DNA of 64,000 nt from Spirochaetales bacterium (GCA_016839055.1 JAEKNX010000008.1:62001-126000), one strand, 5' to 3'. Shown: positions 50,965 through 59,192, counted from the first letter of the stretch. Program-made: numbers and translations. The notes: generated by a model not told the origin, from the letters alone.

Positions 50965-52203
50965 TAGAAACACCTCCTGAGGTTTTAAGCACGCGGCAGC
51001 TCTTTAATGCTTCATCACGGATAATGGCAGAGGTTTTCTCATCAATCACCCGCTGCTCTCCGGAGATTTCCCGGGAGAAGAATAAATCTCTTAGTTTCAA
51101 TCCAGTATCCCCGGACACGAGGCCTTCCGGAACAGGCATGGCCGCGGTGACGGACATACCCAAGGCATTCAGTCGGCGGCAGAGTGCAGCCGAGTTCTGC
51201 GAAAACGGCTGCGTAAGGAGCAGACAATTGTTTCCGCCCGGACTTCGGCCGAGGGGCCGGCCCTTTATATCCGCCGGCTGCCCGTCATCATCCCGCCAAA
51301 ACAAACCGGTAAGACAGCCTGAATCTGATACTTTTTTAAACGGCAAAGGAGGAACAGAAAGCTCGACGGTTATTCCAGCTGAGCTTAGTTTTTCAATTAT
51401 GCCGGAGAGGCGCGAGATTATGTAATCAAGATAAATACTGCTGTTTTTTTCACCAATGAAGGAGGAAGGATCGGAAAGATCCAGCATAATCATCAGCTTC
51501 GATTCGGGCAGAGGCTTTTCTTCTCCCACCCTGATAAAAAGCTCTCCGGAATGCGCAAACGCCTTCCAGTTTATCCGCCTTATATCATCACCCGGGTAGT
51601 ACTGCCGAATCTCAATCATCTCATCACTCCGTATCTTCCTGCTGCGCCTGCTGATCTCCTCCCCGCCTGGGGTGAGCGAATCAAGCTCCCTGCCGGATTC
51701 GGTCTTCTCAGGCAGTACGGATAGATGCTCTTCCTGTCCAGCCTGCAACTTCATGGCGAAAAAACCGGCAAAATCCTGCAGACAAAAAGCTGCACCGGGG
51801 CAAAAATAATCGCCCCGCCTTTCGGCATAAACAGAGATCGTCCCTTCACTTCTTCCGCCGCCGCCCCGAGAAAGGCTGCTGATGGTTCGGTCTTTCCAGA
51901 TGAAGTCCGCGCCTATTTCAATAATCACTCCGGGCAGATGAGCAAAGGGTTTTGAAATTTCATAATGAAGATTATGCCTGCTTCCCGCCTCCACTGCCTC
52001 TGGCGGAAGACGGAGCCTGATAGAGGCCCCTTTCCGTCTGATTATCAGAACCTGAAGAAGACAAACCGAGAAGTCATATAGAAACAGGGAAATAAATCCG
52101 GCGCCCCAGAACAGGGTTCCGAGCTCACTCCGGACTATTCCTGCAAATAGAAAAATTACGGAAACAAAAAAAAAGCAGCGCCGGTTTTAGTAATCGATTT
52201 CAT
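50948..52203 (-). CDS. DUF58 protein, frame interrupted at a T9 run
   Basis: The intact frame (track 51994, a GTG) encodes a DUF58 domain with the signature 'QYYPGDDIRRINWKAFAHSGELFIRVGEEKP' and a vWA-like 'LMIMLDLSDPSS'. The same frame is open for 64 further codons back to the moxR stop and encodes the two membrane helices expected in DUF58 proteins ('SVIFLFAGIVRSELGTLFWGAGFISLFLYDF'). It has no ATG, GTG or TTG there. An ATG at 52203, overlapping the end of moxR, reads MKSITKTGAA in another frame and enters the helices only if the T9 run (52166-52174) gains one base. With that base the gene is 418 codons. So this is a slippage-dependent gene, a phase-off variant or a sequencing error. Confidence 0.8.
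52166..52174 (-). repeat. T9 homopolymer inside the 5' end of the DUF58 gene
   Basis: Nine T on the coding (minus) strand, at codons 10-13 counted from the ATG at 52203. Ten T would join the ATG frame to the DUF58 frame; nine leads to a stop five codons later. Confidence 0.85.
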
Positions 52204-53167
52204 CAAGGCTTTCAAGCATCAACTCCCTGATTATTTCGGAGCCCGGATTCCCCATATTATTAAGAATCAGCCGGTGCGAGAGAACCGGCCCAGACAGATC
52301 GAGCAGGTCCTGATCGATGACCCATCCGCGTCCACGCAGAAGAGCCAAAGCTCGGGCCGATTTCACCAGCATTAGCGGTCCGCGGGGCGAGATACCGACA
52401 TCTATGCCGTCCATCTTCCTGGTTGCCGCCGCAACCGAAATAACGGCTTTTATGAGTCTTTCATCACAATGAATCTGCTCAGCCGTCTCCCGTGCGCGCA
52501 GGATATCGGCGACCGAGCATACAGGCGACAGATGTGGAATGGTTTTAACCGATGGATCTTCGGTAACAATCAGATATTCGGCTTCCGCATCAGGGTAGCC
52601 GATCGATAACCGCATCAGAAAGCGATCAAGCTGAGCAATGGGGAGGGTATAGGTTCCTTCAATTTCCACAGGATTCTGAGTAGCGATGACGAAGAAAAAA
52701 TTACCGAGAGCATGCGACCTCCCTCCGATGGTAACCTGATTTTCAGCCATTACTTCCAGAAGTGCCGATTGCACCTTAGGAGTTGTTCTGTTTATTTCAT
52801 CAGCAAGGACAATAGAGGCAAAAATCGGCCCGGGCGCAAATTTAAAACCCCCGCTTTCCGGATGGTAGACATCAACCCCGGTAATATCATAGGGAAGGAG
52901 ATCCGGAGTAAACTGAATTCTACTGAAGCCATGCACATCATCCTCTTCAGTATCTATCAGCGCCGCGAGTGTCCTCGCCGCTGTTGTCTTTCCAAGACCG
53001 GGCATGTCCTCAAGCAGCACATGCCCGCCGGCGGCGATAGCCGTCACCAGGAGTTCCAGAAAATCCCGCTTTCCCTTGATAACACCGGAGACTGCGCAGA
53101 CAAGGTTCTGAAGCATCTTGGAGGCCGTTTCAATATCGGTTACAGTTTCAATTCTTTCATTAGCCAT
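52187..53167 (-). CDS. MoxR-type AAA+ ATPase
   Basis: A 326-residue AAA+ protein. Walker A is 'LLEDMPGLGKTTAARTLAAL', Walker B 'IVLADEINRTTPKVQSALLEVMAENQVTIGG', sensor 1 'FFVIATQNPVEIEGTYTLPIAQLDRFLMRLSIGYPD', and the C-terminal lid 'DVGISPRGPLMLVKSARALALLRGRGWV'. MoxR proteins act as chaperones that mature complexes, generally with DUF58/vWA partners, as here. It heads the minus-strand run DUF58, transglutaminase and signalling genes. The ATG at 53167 lacks a ribosome site and has an extended -10 box seven bases upstream. Confidence 0.94.
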   Translation of the reverse strand: MANERIETVTDIETASKMLQNLVCAVSGVIKGKRDFLELLVTAIAAGGHVLLEDMPGLGKTTAARTLAALIDTEEDDVHGFSRIQFTPDLLPYDITGVDVYHPESGGFKFAPGPIFASIVLADEINRTTPKVQSALLEVMAENQVTIGGRSHALGNFFFVIATQNPVEIEGTYTLPIAQLDRFLMRLSIGYPDAEAEYLIVTEDPSVKTIPHLSPVCSVADILRARETAEQIHCDERLIKAVISVAAATRKMDGIDVGISPRGPLMLVKSARALALLRGRGWVIDQDLLDLSGPVLSHRLILNNMGNPGSEIIRELMLESLDEIDY

Positions 53168-53174
53168 TGCTGTG

Positions 53175-53183
53175 ATTCTATCA
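53175..53183 (-). promoter_or_regulatory. Extended -10 promoter of moxR, leaderless
   Basis: TGATAGAAT on the minus strand (extended TGn motif plus TAGAAT, one mismatch from TATAAT), then CACAGCA and the ATG at 53167. No Shine-Dalgarno sequence. Confidence 0.5.
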
Positions 53184-53203
53184 TAAATACCCCAGTCATG
53201 AAA

Positions 53204-54187
53204 CTAATTATCTGCGTCCGGATAACAAGCTGCTACTGTCTCTTTTAGGGCAGCCTCAAAATCATCCGGCTCTACTCCCAGCTCTTCCCGTGCAATAAGC
53301 GGATCAATAAAGGTATTCTTATAATAGATATCGGCCATCCGGACGTGATTTGCTCCAGACTCCAGGCCTGATGCAGCTTCCTTCCTGGACATTTTCCGGA
53401 AAATAATTTTAATCAGCCATTTAGGTACTATTGTGAGCTTCTTATCCTTGAGGTTCATAATATCGGCAAGTTTTCGATAAAGTTCGGTAAAAACCATGTT
53501 CACGCCACCCACCGGATACCTTTTTCCACCCTGACCCTTCTCAACAGCTCCTACTATTACCTGACCAACCTGCCGGGCTGTAACAGCAGCAGTACCGCCT
53601 CCCATACAGGCTATGGATTTCCTTTCCAGAAAACCGTCCAGCAGCACATCCTTCCATAGCGGAGTCCGGCCCGGGATACTGCCAAAGATGTAGGGCAGCT
53701 CAAGAATCATCACATCCATCTGCTCTCCACCGGCCTTGATTGCCTCTTCGGCCTGCATCACTCTTGAGCGGATGTAGGGATGATGCTTTGAAAGCTCATA
53801 CTCCGGCCAAATTCTGTCAAAGTAAGCAAAATATGAGTTGAGAACTACTCCACGGCTGCATCCGGCCATAGCTGCCAATTTAATTACCCTGCTGCAGCTG
53901 TCAACATTATGCTTTTTAAAAAAGTCCCAGGCAGGGGCTTCCGGAATAGTACGTTCGTCCCTTCCCGCAGCAAAGACAACAGCGTCAAAACCCTTAAAAA
54001 GATCAGAGATCTGCTGATCGGTCATATCGTTAATATCGCAAAGAGTACATTCCACCTGCTCAGGCAGAAGATCCGCGGCGGGTTTTGGAGGAAGCGAAAC
54101 AGTTGCCACCTGGTGTCCCCGCTGCAGAGCTATTTTTGTCGCGTGATATCCAAGAAATCCTGTTGCCCCAATTATAAAAATCTTCAT
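53204..54187 (-). CDS. NAD-dependent epimerase/dehydratase-like (extended SDR)
   Basis: A 327-residue Rossmann-fold protein. The N-terminal nucleotide-binding motif is 'FIIGATGFLGYHATKIALQRGHQVATVSLPP', followed by 'DAVVFAAGRDERTIPEAPAWDFFKKHNVDSCSRVIKLAAMAGCSRGVVLNSYFAYFD'. A strict YxxxK pair is not obvious: 'YELSKHHPYIRSRVMQAEEAI' provides a Tyr and Lys in YExSK form. The ATG at 54187 has AGGAG upstream. Its promoter contains a CTGTAGT-N6-ACTACAG operator, and the divergent gene is a TetR regulator. The natural substrate is unknown. Confidence 0.87.
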   Translation of the reverse strand: MKIFIIGATGFLGYHATKIALQRGHQVATVSLPPKPAADLLPEQVECTLCDINDMTDQQISDLFKGFDAVVFAAGRDERTIPEAPAWDFFKKHNVDSCSRVIKLAAMAGCSRGVVLNSYFAYFDRIWPEYELSKHHPYIRSRVMQAEEAIKAGGEQMDVMILELPYIFGSIPGRTPLWKDVLLDGFLERKSIACMGGGTAAVTARQVGQVIVGAVEKGQGGKRYPVGGVNMVFTELYRKLADIMNLKDKKLTIVPKWLIKIIFRKMSRKEAASGLESGANHVRMADIYYKNTFIDPLIAREELGVEPDDFEAALKETVAACYPDADN

Positions 54188-54207
54188 GTTTTTCTCCTGT
54201 TATCATT

Positions 54208-54227
54208 CTGTAGTCGCATAACTACAG
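54208..54227. promoter_or_regulatory. TetR operator 1, CTGTAGT-N6-ACTACAG
   Basis: Perfect 7-bp arms in the 92-base region between the SDR gene (minus) and tetR (plus). On the minus strand it lies inside the spacer of TTGACA (54229-54234), N18, CAGAAT, so binding would block the SDR promoter. A second copy lies at 54879. Confidence 0.8.
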
Positions 54228-54245
54228 TTGTCAAGGATTTTTTCA

Positions 54246-54273
54246 CTGACAGGCAGTCCATTTATGCTACAAT
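54246..54273 (+). promoter_or_regulatory. Promoter of tetR, leaderless
   Basis: CTGACA, 16-base spacer, TACAAT with an upstream TG (extended -10), then GACCAT and the ATG at 54280. Six bases from -10 to ATG; no ribosome binding site. Confidence 0.5.
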
Positions 54274-54279
54274 GACCAT

Positions 54280-54843
54280 ATGCAGAATAAAATCATCGGA
54301 AGAGAAGCCGTAATGAGGGCAGTAATAGACGCAGCCTGCGACCTGTTCTCTGAAAAATCACCGAGCAGGGTAAGCATCCGCGAAATTGCCGAAAAGGCCG
54401 GAGTCAACCATGGACTAATTCACCGGCATTTCGGATCGAAGCGAAACCTCATTCAAGCCGTCCTTACGGATATTGACAAACAGATTAGAGATGCCTCCGG
54501 ATCAGGAAAGAGTTTTGAAGAAATATTCAGGCTTGCCTCCCGGGCCGCCCTCAACGATTCAAGAATCTGGAGAATTCCGGCACGGCTGATAATGGACGGA
54601 GACGCAGATCTCCTTCAGGAAAACCAGACATCATTCCTTCGTGAACTTAAGGATATGGCGGCAAAAGACTTCATAAAGGGCGGTTTTCAGGGACTCTCTA
54701 GCGATGACTCTATCTATCTCCTGATAGCCCTCGGCCTCGGCATGGAAATGTTCGGTGACTATATAAGCCGTTCCATGAAAATAGAGGCTCCGAGCATGAG
54801 TACTATCCTGCCCTTTATTTCAACAATAATTTCCGAACAGTAA
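54280..54843 (+). CDS. TetR-family transcriptional repressor
   Basis: A 187-residue regulator. The N-terminal helix-turn-helix (about 10-55) is 'AVIDAACDLFSEKSPSRVSIREIAEKAGVNHGLIHRHFGSKRNLIQAVL', the standard TetR pattern. The rest is a helical ligand-binding domain without recognisable specificity. It lies between two SDR-type genes, each with the operator CTGTAGT-N6-ACTACnG at its promoter, so it very probably controls both. The first operator is 53 bases upstream of its own ATG, so autoregulation is possible. Confidence 0.93.
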   Translation: MQNKIIGREAVMRAVIDAACDLFSEKSPSRVSIREIAEKAGVNHGLIHRHFGSKRNLIQAVLTDIDKQIRDASGSGKSFEEIFRLASRAALNDSRIWRIPARLIMDGDADLLQENQTSFLRELKDMAAKDFIKGGFQGLSSDDSIYLLIALGLGMEMFGDYISRSMKIEAPSMSTILPFISTIISEQ

Positions 54844-54850
54844 ACGGCCA

Positions 54851-54880
54851 TTGACAGTATGAGTGTTCAGGGCTTAAACT
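54851..54880 (+). promoter_or_regulatory. Promoter of the SDR-zinc ribbon gene
   Basis: TTGACA, 18-base spacer, TAAACT. TetR operator 2 overlaps the -10 box and start region. The leader carries AAGGAG before the GTG at 54932. Confidence 0.5.
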
Positions 54881-54898
54881 GTAGTCACGCAACTACGG
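54879..54898. promoter_or_regulatory. TetR operator 2, CTGTAGT-N6-ACTACGG
   Basis: Same arms and spacing as operator 1 with one mismatch; with flanks, AAACTGTAGT pairs with ACTACGGTTT. An extra half-site ACTACAG lies at 54909-54915. All three are in the leader or promoter of the downstream SDR gene. Confidence 0.78.
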
Positions 54899-54931
54899 TT
54901 TACTGACAACTACAGAAACAAGGAGAAATTT

Positions 54932-56476
54932 GTGAAGAAAATTACTCTCTTCGGAGGATCCGGAACAATGGGGTTTGAGACCTTCAAACACCTGTGGAGG
55001 CGCCGTCAGGACTGCGAAATAACCCTGCTCCTTCGACCGTCGAAAAAGAACAGGAAATTATTCCGGCCCTATATAGGAAAATCAAAGAAGGACAGCCTCA
55101 GAATAATCTGGGGAGACGGGACAAATTATGAAGATGTTAAAACCGCCGTCAAGGGTACGGATTACGTTCTCGACGCTATGGCTTTTATTTCACCGCAGGC
55201 AGACTATTATCCTGAAAGAGCAAAGGCTGTAAATATCGACTGCATTTCAAATCTCATTAAAGCAATCGGAGAGGAACCCGACGGGAACTCGAGGATCAAA
55301 CTTGCATACACAGGAACTGTTGCGGAAACAGGGGACAGACTTCCGCCGATACACTGGGGGCGAACAGGAGACCCGCTCAAACCCTCTATTTTTGATTTTT
55401 ACGCAGTTACAAAAATCGCAGGAGAGAGACTTGTCCTGGAATCAGACATCAAACATTGGGCCAGCCTAAGACTCACCTATATTATGCCTGTCAGCTATAA
55501 AGGTCTCAGAGCTCTAACCGATCCGATTATGTTTCACATGCCGCTCAATTCCTGTATGGAAAATATTTCAAGCAGGGATGCAGGTCTTGGTATGGCGAAT
55601 GTAATTGATGTTCCGGATAATTCCGGGTTCTGGCGGAAGATCTACAATATGGGCGGAGGGCCCGGCATGCGAATAACCGCTCATGATTTTTCCAACAGGA
55701 TGGTGAAGCTCTTCGGCGGCTCAGGGCTGAAAGCCGTTTCTGATCGCAGATGGTTTGCGACAGGAAACTTCCACATGCAGTATTACGCGGATAGTTTTGA
55801 ATTAAACAAGTATCTGAATTACTGGCACGACTCGTTTGAAAGCTGGATCAATTTGATAAAAAAAGATATGCCGGGAGCCCTGAAAATAATCAGTAGAGTG
55901 GCAGGAGTCAGTAAAAACCTAAGCCGGAGAATTGATGCCGAAACACGTAAAAGCTATGAGGCTCTCGCAAAAAAACATAAAAACGGAACTTTTTTCTGGC
56001 GAAAAACAGGCAATACAAAACGTCTCGATGCTTTTTACGGAGGAAAGGACGCCTGGGACGCGCTTCCCGGCTGGGATGCGCCCTTACCCGAGATGCACCA
56101 GGGGGATAGTCCGTCAAACCTCCTTAATCATGGTTACGATGAGTCCAAGCCCTCTCTTGGAACCGACGATCTGCGGCAGGCTGCTGACTTCAGGGGAGGA
56201 CGTTGTTTAACGGAAAACTGGAGCGGGGACATGTTCGAAAAAATCGAGTGGAAGTGCGCATTCGGTCACACCTTCATGGCAAAACCCAATACAGTCCTCA
56301 AAGGCGGACACTGGTGCCCTGAATGCGAAGCTCCGGATTGGGATTTTAAAAAAATTGCCGGAAAAAATCCGTTTTTCAATCAGGTTATTGAGCCCTTCAT
56401 CGACGCGATTCCAGCTTACCCTATAAAAGAGTCGGATCTGAGCGATATCACCCCCGAGGAGACCGCTAAGAACTGA
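54932..56476 (+). CDS. Extended SDR enzyme fused to a zinc ribbon
   Basis: A 514-residue protein starting at GTG with AAGGAG upstream. Residues 1 to about 330 form a Rossmann-type epimerase/dehydrogenase ('KKITLFGGSGTMGFETFKHLWRRR', 'GTDYVLDAMAFISPQADYYPERAKAVNIDCISNLIKAIGEE', 'DFYAVTKIAGERLVLESDIKHWASLRLTYIMP' with the YxxxK pair). A middle region of about 120 residues is unassigned. The C-terminal part (about 440-470) is a zinc ribbon 'WKCAFGHTFMAKPNTVLKGGHWCPEC', resembling the probable zinc-ribbon domain DUF4379. I do not know another SDR with this attachment. It is controlled by TetR operator 2. Its TGA directly abuts the stop codon of the convergent korB. Confidence 0.85.
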   Translation: MKKITLFGGSGTMGFETFKHLWRRRQDCEITLLLRPSKKNRKLFRPYIGKSKKDSLRIIWGDGTNYEDVKTAVKGTDYVLDAMAFISPQADYYPERAKAVNIDCISNLIKAIGEEPDGNSRIKLAYTGTVAETGDRLPPIHWGRTGDPLKPSIFDFYAVTKIAGERLVLESDIKHWASLRLTYIMPVSYKGLRALTDPIMFHMPLNSCMENISSRDAGLGMANVIDVPDNSGFWRKIYNMGGGPGMRITAHDFSNRMVKLFGGSGLKAVSDRRWFATGNFHMQYYADSFELNKYLNYWHDSFESWINLIKKDMPGALKIISRVAGVSKNLSRRIDAETRKSYEALAKKHKNGTFFWRKTGNTKRLDAFYGGKDAWDALPGWDAPLPEMHQGDSPSNLLNHGYDESKPSLGTDDLRQAADFRGGRCLTENWSGDMFEKIEWKCAFGHTFMAKPNTVLKGGHWCPECEAPDWDFKKIAGKNPFFNQVIEPFIDAIPAYPIKESDLSDITPEETAKN

Positions 56477-57337
56477 TCAGCGAAAGTCTTCCATAACTTG
56501 CTTGGCCGACATACCGACAGACAGCCCGTGACGACTTTTACGGGCTGTCTCGGTAATGATCTCCAGCCTGTCCTCGAGTGTCGGTTTCATCACTTTGTAG
56601 AAAACCCCGGTATAAAGCGGATCTTTAGAATACGCCGGCACGAGGGCCTTCATCTTGTCATCCACAGGGAAGTCCGCCGGCAGTTCTTTTGTCTGCTCTC
56701 GGAGCTTATCCCAGGACAATGCCTGATAATTCACACAGGGCGAATGAATATAAACGATAGACATTCCGCGGTGTTTGATTGCCGCGGTAATTAGGGCAGT
56801 CATCTGCTTAACATCAAAACTATGGGCTCTTGCAATAAATGAAATTCCGTAGGTTATAAATATCGGTATGGGGTCCATCGGATCTTCAGAGACTCCATAA
56901 GGAGCAGTCTTGCTTTGATACCCGGTGGGAGTGGTTGGAGAGGTTTGCCCCTTTGTCAGCCCGTAAATATTGTTATCAAGCAGAAGGTAGGTGATATCCG
57001 GATTCTTTCTCGCGGCATGACTGATATGCCCGCCGCCTATACTTAGCCCGTCACCGTCCCCGCCGACGGCAAGAACAGTCAAATCCGGACGGGCGGCTTT
57101 CGCTCCGAGGGCAGTGGGAATAGCTCTACCGTGCGTGCCGTGAAGCGCATAGGTATTAAAGTAATGGCTGAATCTTCCGGAACAGCCTATTCCGGATACC
57201 ATGATTATTTCTTCGGGTTTGAGAGATAATGCCGAAAAAGATTTCTGAAGTGCGCTTAAAACAGCATAATCACCGCAACCCGGACACCAGATAGGCTTTA
57301 CAGCCTCTTTTCTATAAGCTTGTGGAGTTATCTTCAT
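56477..57337 (-). CDS. 2-oxoacid:ferredoxin oxidoreductase, beta subunit
   Basis: About 286 residues from the ATG at 57337, placed seven bases after a GAGG site; the track start is a TTG five codons earlier. It is the thiamine-diphosphate subunit: 'KPIWCPGCGDYAVLSALQKSF' and 'VSGIGCSGRFSHYFNTYALHGTHGRAIPTALGAKAARPDLTVLAVGGDGDGLSIGGGHISHAARKNPDITYLLLDNNIYGLTKGQTSPTT', with the GDGD...N binding motif. It oxidatively decarboxylates a 2-oxoacid (2-oxoglutarate or pyruvate type) to the acyl-CoA and reduces ferredoxin. The start overlaps the alpha subunit gene. Confidence 0.93.
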   Translation of the reverse strand: MKITPQAYRKEAVKPIWCPGCGDYAVLSALQKSFSALSLKPEEIIMVSGIGCSGRFSHYFNTYALHGTHGRAIPTALGAKAARPDLTVLAVGGDGDGLSIGGGHISHAARKNPDITYLLLDNNIYGLTKGQTSPTTPTGYQSKTAPYGVSEDPMDPIPIFITYGISFIARAHSFDVKQMTALITAAIKHRGMSIVYIHSPCVNYQALSWDKLREQTKELPADFPVDDKMKALVPAYSKDPLYTGVFYKVMKPTLEDRLEIITETARKSRHGLSVGMSAKQVMEDFR

Positions 57338-59156
57338 CATCAATCCTCGCAACCTTTATTATCACCCTGAGAATCTCCTCGGGAGTTATCGGCATTCCTT
57401 CACATTTCCGGATTCCTATAGGACGAATATTGAACTTCGCCTTCAGATAATGGGCAAACTGTCCGGTCAGGTTTTCTTCGACTATGAGCAGATACTTAAG
57501 CCTGAGAAGAAACAGAGAAATCTGGCGGGAAGGAAGGGGGGAAATTGTGTGGGGATGCAGATGCCGAATCATTACCCCCTCCTCTTCTGCAAGATATCTT
57601 GCTTCTCTGATTGCACCTTCGGTTGAGCCCCAGCCGATTACACCGATTACGGCCTCCGGGGCTCCGTAGAACTCAATCGGATTTTTATCAAACTGCTTGG
57701 AAATGTATTCAAGTTTCCGAAACCGTTTCTTACTCATCTTGAGATGATTCTTCGGAGTCTGGTCGGCAAGTCCGCGTTCATCGTGTTCAAGCCCTGTTGC
57801 AAGATACTGTCCTCCGGCCGTCCCCGGACGAGACATGGGGGACGTCCCATCCTCGGTATCCTGATATCGGAAAAAATCCTCAAGCTCATGTTCATCAGGT
57901 TCCATTCTGTTGATTATTGGTATTAAATCGGATTTGGGAATTGAAACAGACTTCCTATGTTCGGTTTTATCAACCAACGAAAGTTTATCAAAATCAGGCA
58001 TTTTTACGGTTGCCTTGCGGTATCCTATAGACTGATCAAGCAGCATAAGGACGGGAACCTGATAGCGCTCAGCCAGATTAAAAGCTCGGATGGTCTGATA
58101 GAAGGCATCCTCGACACCTGTCGGAGCGAGGATAATACGGGGAGAGTCTCCTGCCGCGCCATATACCGCATATTTAAGGTCCGACTGCTCAGTCTTAGTC
58201 GGAAGCCCGGTACTCGGCCCGGCCCGCTGAACATCAACGATAACAACCGGAACCTCTATCATTGAAGCAAGGCTGAGTTGTTCGGTCATCAGTTGAAGCC
58301 CCGGACCCGAGGTAGGGGTAATAACCTTCTCACCGGCGAAGGACGCGCCGATTATCGCCGAAATCGCAGCAATCTCATCCTCCATCTGGATGGCACGCCC
58401 GCCTACAAGCGGAAGCAGCCTTATGAGGGTCTCAAAAATCGAAGTTGACGGGGTTATGGGATAACCAGCGCAAAATCGGCATCCTGCGGCAATTGCTCCG
58501 AGGGCCACTGCCTGATTACCGGAAAGCAGCATATAGTTTTCACCGGAGGCCTTAAGATCCGCAAGACGGAATTTTGCTTCAATATTGATATTCGCCGCGG
58601 CTCGGTATCCGGCATCGAGAGCGCGGCTGTTCTTGTTAATTGCATCCTCACCCTTCGCGCCGTATCTTTCCCGGACCAGACCTTCGAGCAGCTCCATATC
58701 GGCGCCGAAAATATGGCTCAACGCACCGAGGGCTACCATATTTTTTCCGAGAATGCCGCCAGTCGCCTCCTTTGCCATCATGGTCAGGGGAATGGGCTCA
58801 AGCGTAAACTCGGAATCAAGTTTTCCGATATCCACAGTTGCCGGATCATAGAGCAGGATTCCGCCAGGCTTTAAAACCTCGATTGAATTGTCAAATGCCT
58901 CCTGATTAAATACAACAAGGCAATCAACCATACTTCCCATCGAATAGATTGTCATATCGCGCAGACGAATCTGAATCATGGAATAGCCGCCGCGCATTTC
59001 AGCAGGATAGGTGATAAAGGTAAATACATGAAATTCAGTCCGGGCGGCCATCTTGGCAAAGAGCTCACCACAGCTGATTACCCCCTCACCGCCTTCTCCG
59101 GCTATCCTGATAATGAAATCAAGTTTTGAGGTCTTTACAGGACGATTTTTCTTCAT
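57312..59156 (-). CDS. 2-oxoacid:ferredoxin oxidoreductase, fused gamma-alpha subunit
   Basis: A 614-residue subunit. The gamma domain comes first (about 10-190, 'IIRIAGEGGEGVISCGELFAKMAARTEFHVFTFITYPAEMRGGYSMIQIRL'), and then the alpha pyrimidine-binding and transketolase-like domains ('LLSGNQAVALGAIAAGCRFCAGYPITPSTSIFETL', 'QMEDEIAAISAIIGASFAGEKVITPTSGPGLQLMTEQL'). This gamma-alpha fusion is the KorA/VorB arrangement of two-subunit enzymes. No delta (ferredoxin-like) subunit is adjacent. 'GYPITPST' and length favour a 2-oxoglutarate-type enzyme, but substrate assignment is inference. AGGAGG lies ten bases before the ATG, within an inverted repeat. Confidence 0.93.
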   Translation of the reverse strand: MKKNRPVKTSKLDFIIRIAGEGGEGVISCGELFAKMAARTEFHVFTFITYPAEMRGGYSMIQIRLRDMTIYSMGSMVDCLVVFNQEAFDNSIEVLKPGGILLYDPATVDIGKLDSEFTLEPIPLTMMAKEATGGILGKNMVALGALSHIFGADMELLEGLVRERYGAKGEDAINKNSRALDAGYRAAANINIEAKFRLADLKASGENYMLLSGNQAVALGAIAAGCRFCAGYPITPSTSIFETLIRLLPLVGGRAIQMEDEIAAISAIIGASFAGEKVITPTSGPGLQLMTEQLSLASMIEVPVVIVDVQRAGPSTGLPTKTEQSDLKYAVYGAAGDSPRIILAPTGVEDAFYQTIRAFNLAERYQVPVLMLLDQSIGYRKATVKMPDFDKLSLVDKTEHRKSVSIPKSDLIPIINRMEPDEHELEDFFRYQDTEDGTSPMSRPGTAGGQYLATGLEHDERGLADQTPKNHLKMSKKRFRKLEYISKQFDKNPIEFYGAPEAVIGVIGWGSTEGAIREARYLAEEEGVMIRHLHPHTISPLPSRQISLFLLRLKYLLIVEENLTGQFAHYLKAKFNIRPIGIRKCEGMPITPEEILRVIIKVARIDDEDNSTSL

Positions 59157-59158
59157 TG

Positions 59159-59192
59159 AACAATGTCCTCCTATTAATGGTCTAACATTGTT
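59159..59192 (-). promoter_or_regulatory. Inverted repeat bracketing the korA ribosome site
   Basis: AACAATGT (59159-59166) and ACATTGTT (59185-59192) are perfect 8-bp arms. In the minus-strand transcript the 18-base loop holds most of AGGAGG, next to the start codon arm. This could tune translation, or it could be an operator. Confidence 0.4.

Noticed and set aside
52712-53248. 178-codon plus-strand ORF opposite moxR
   Set aside because: Shadow of the MoxR Walker motifs on the other strand; no independent evidence.
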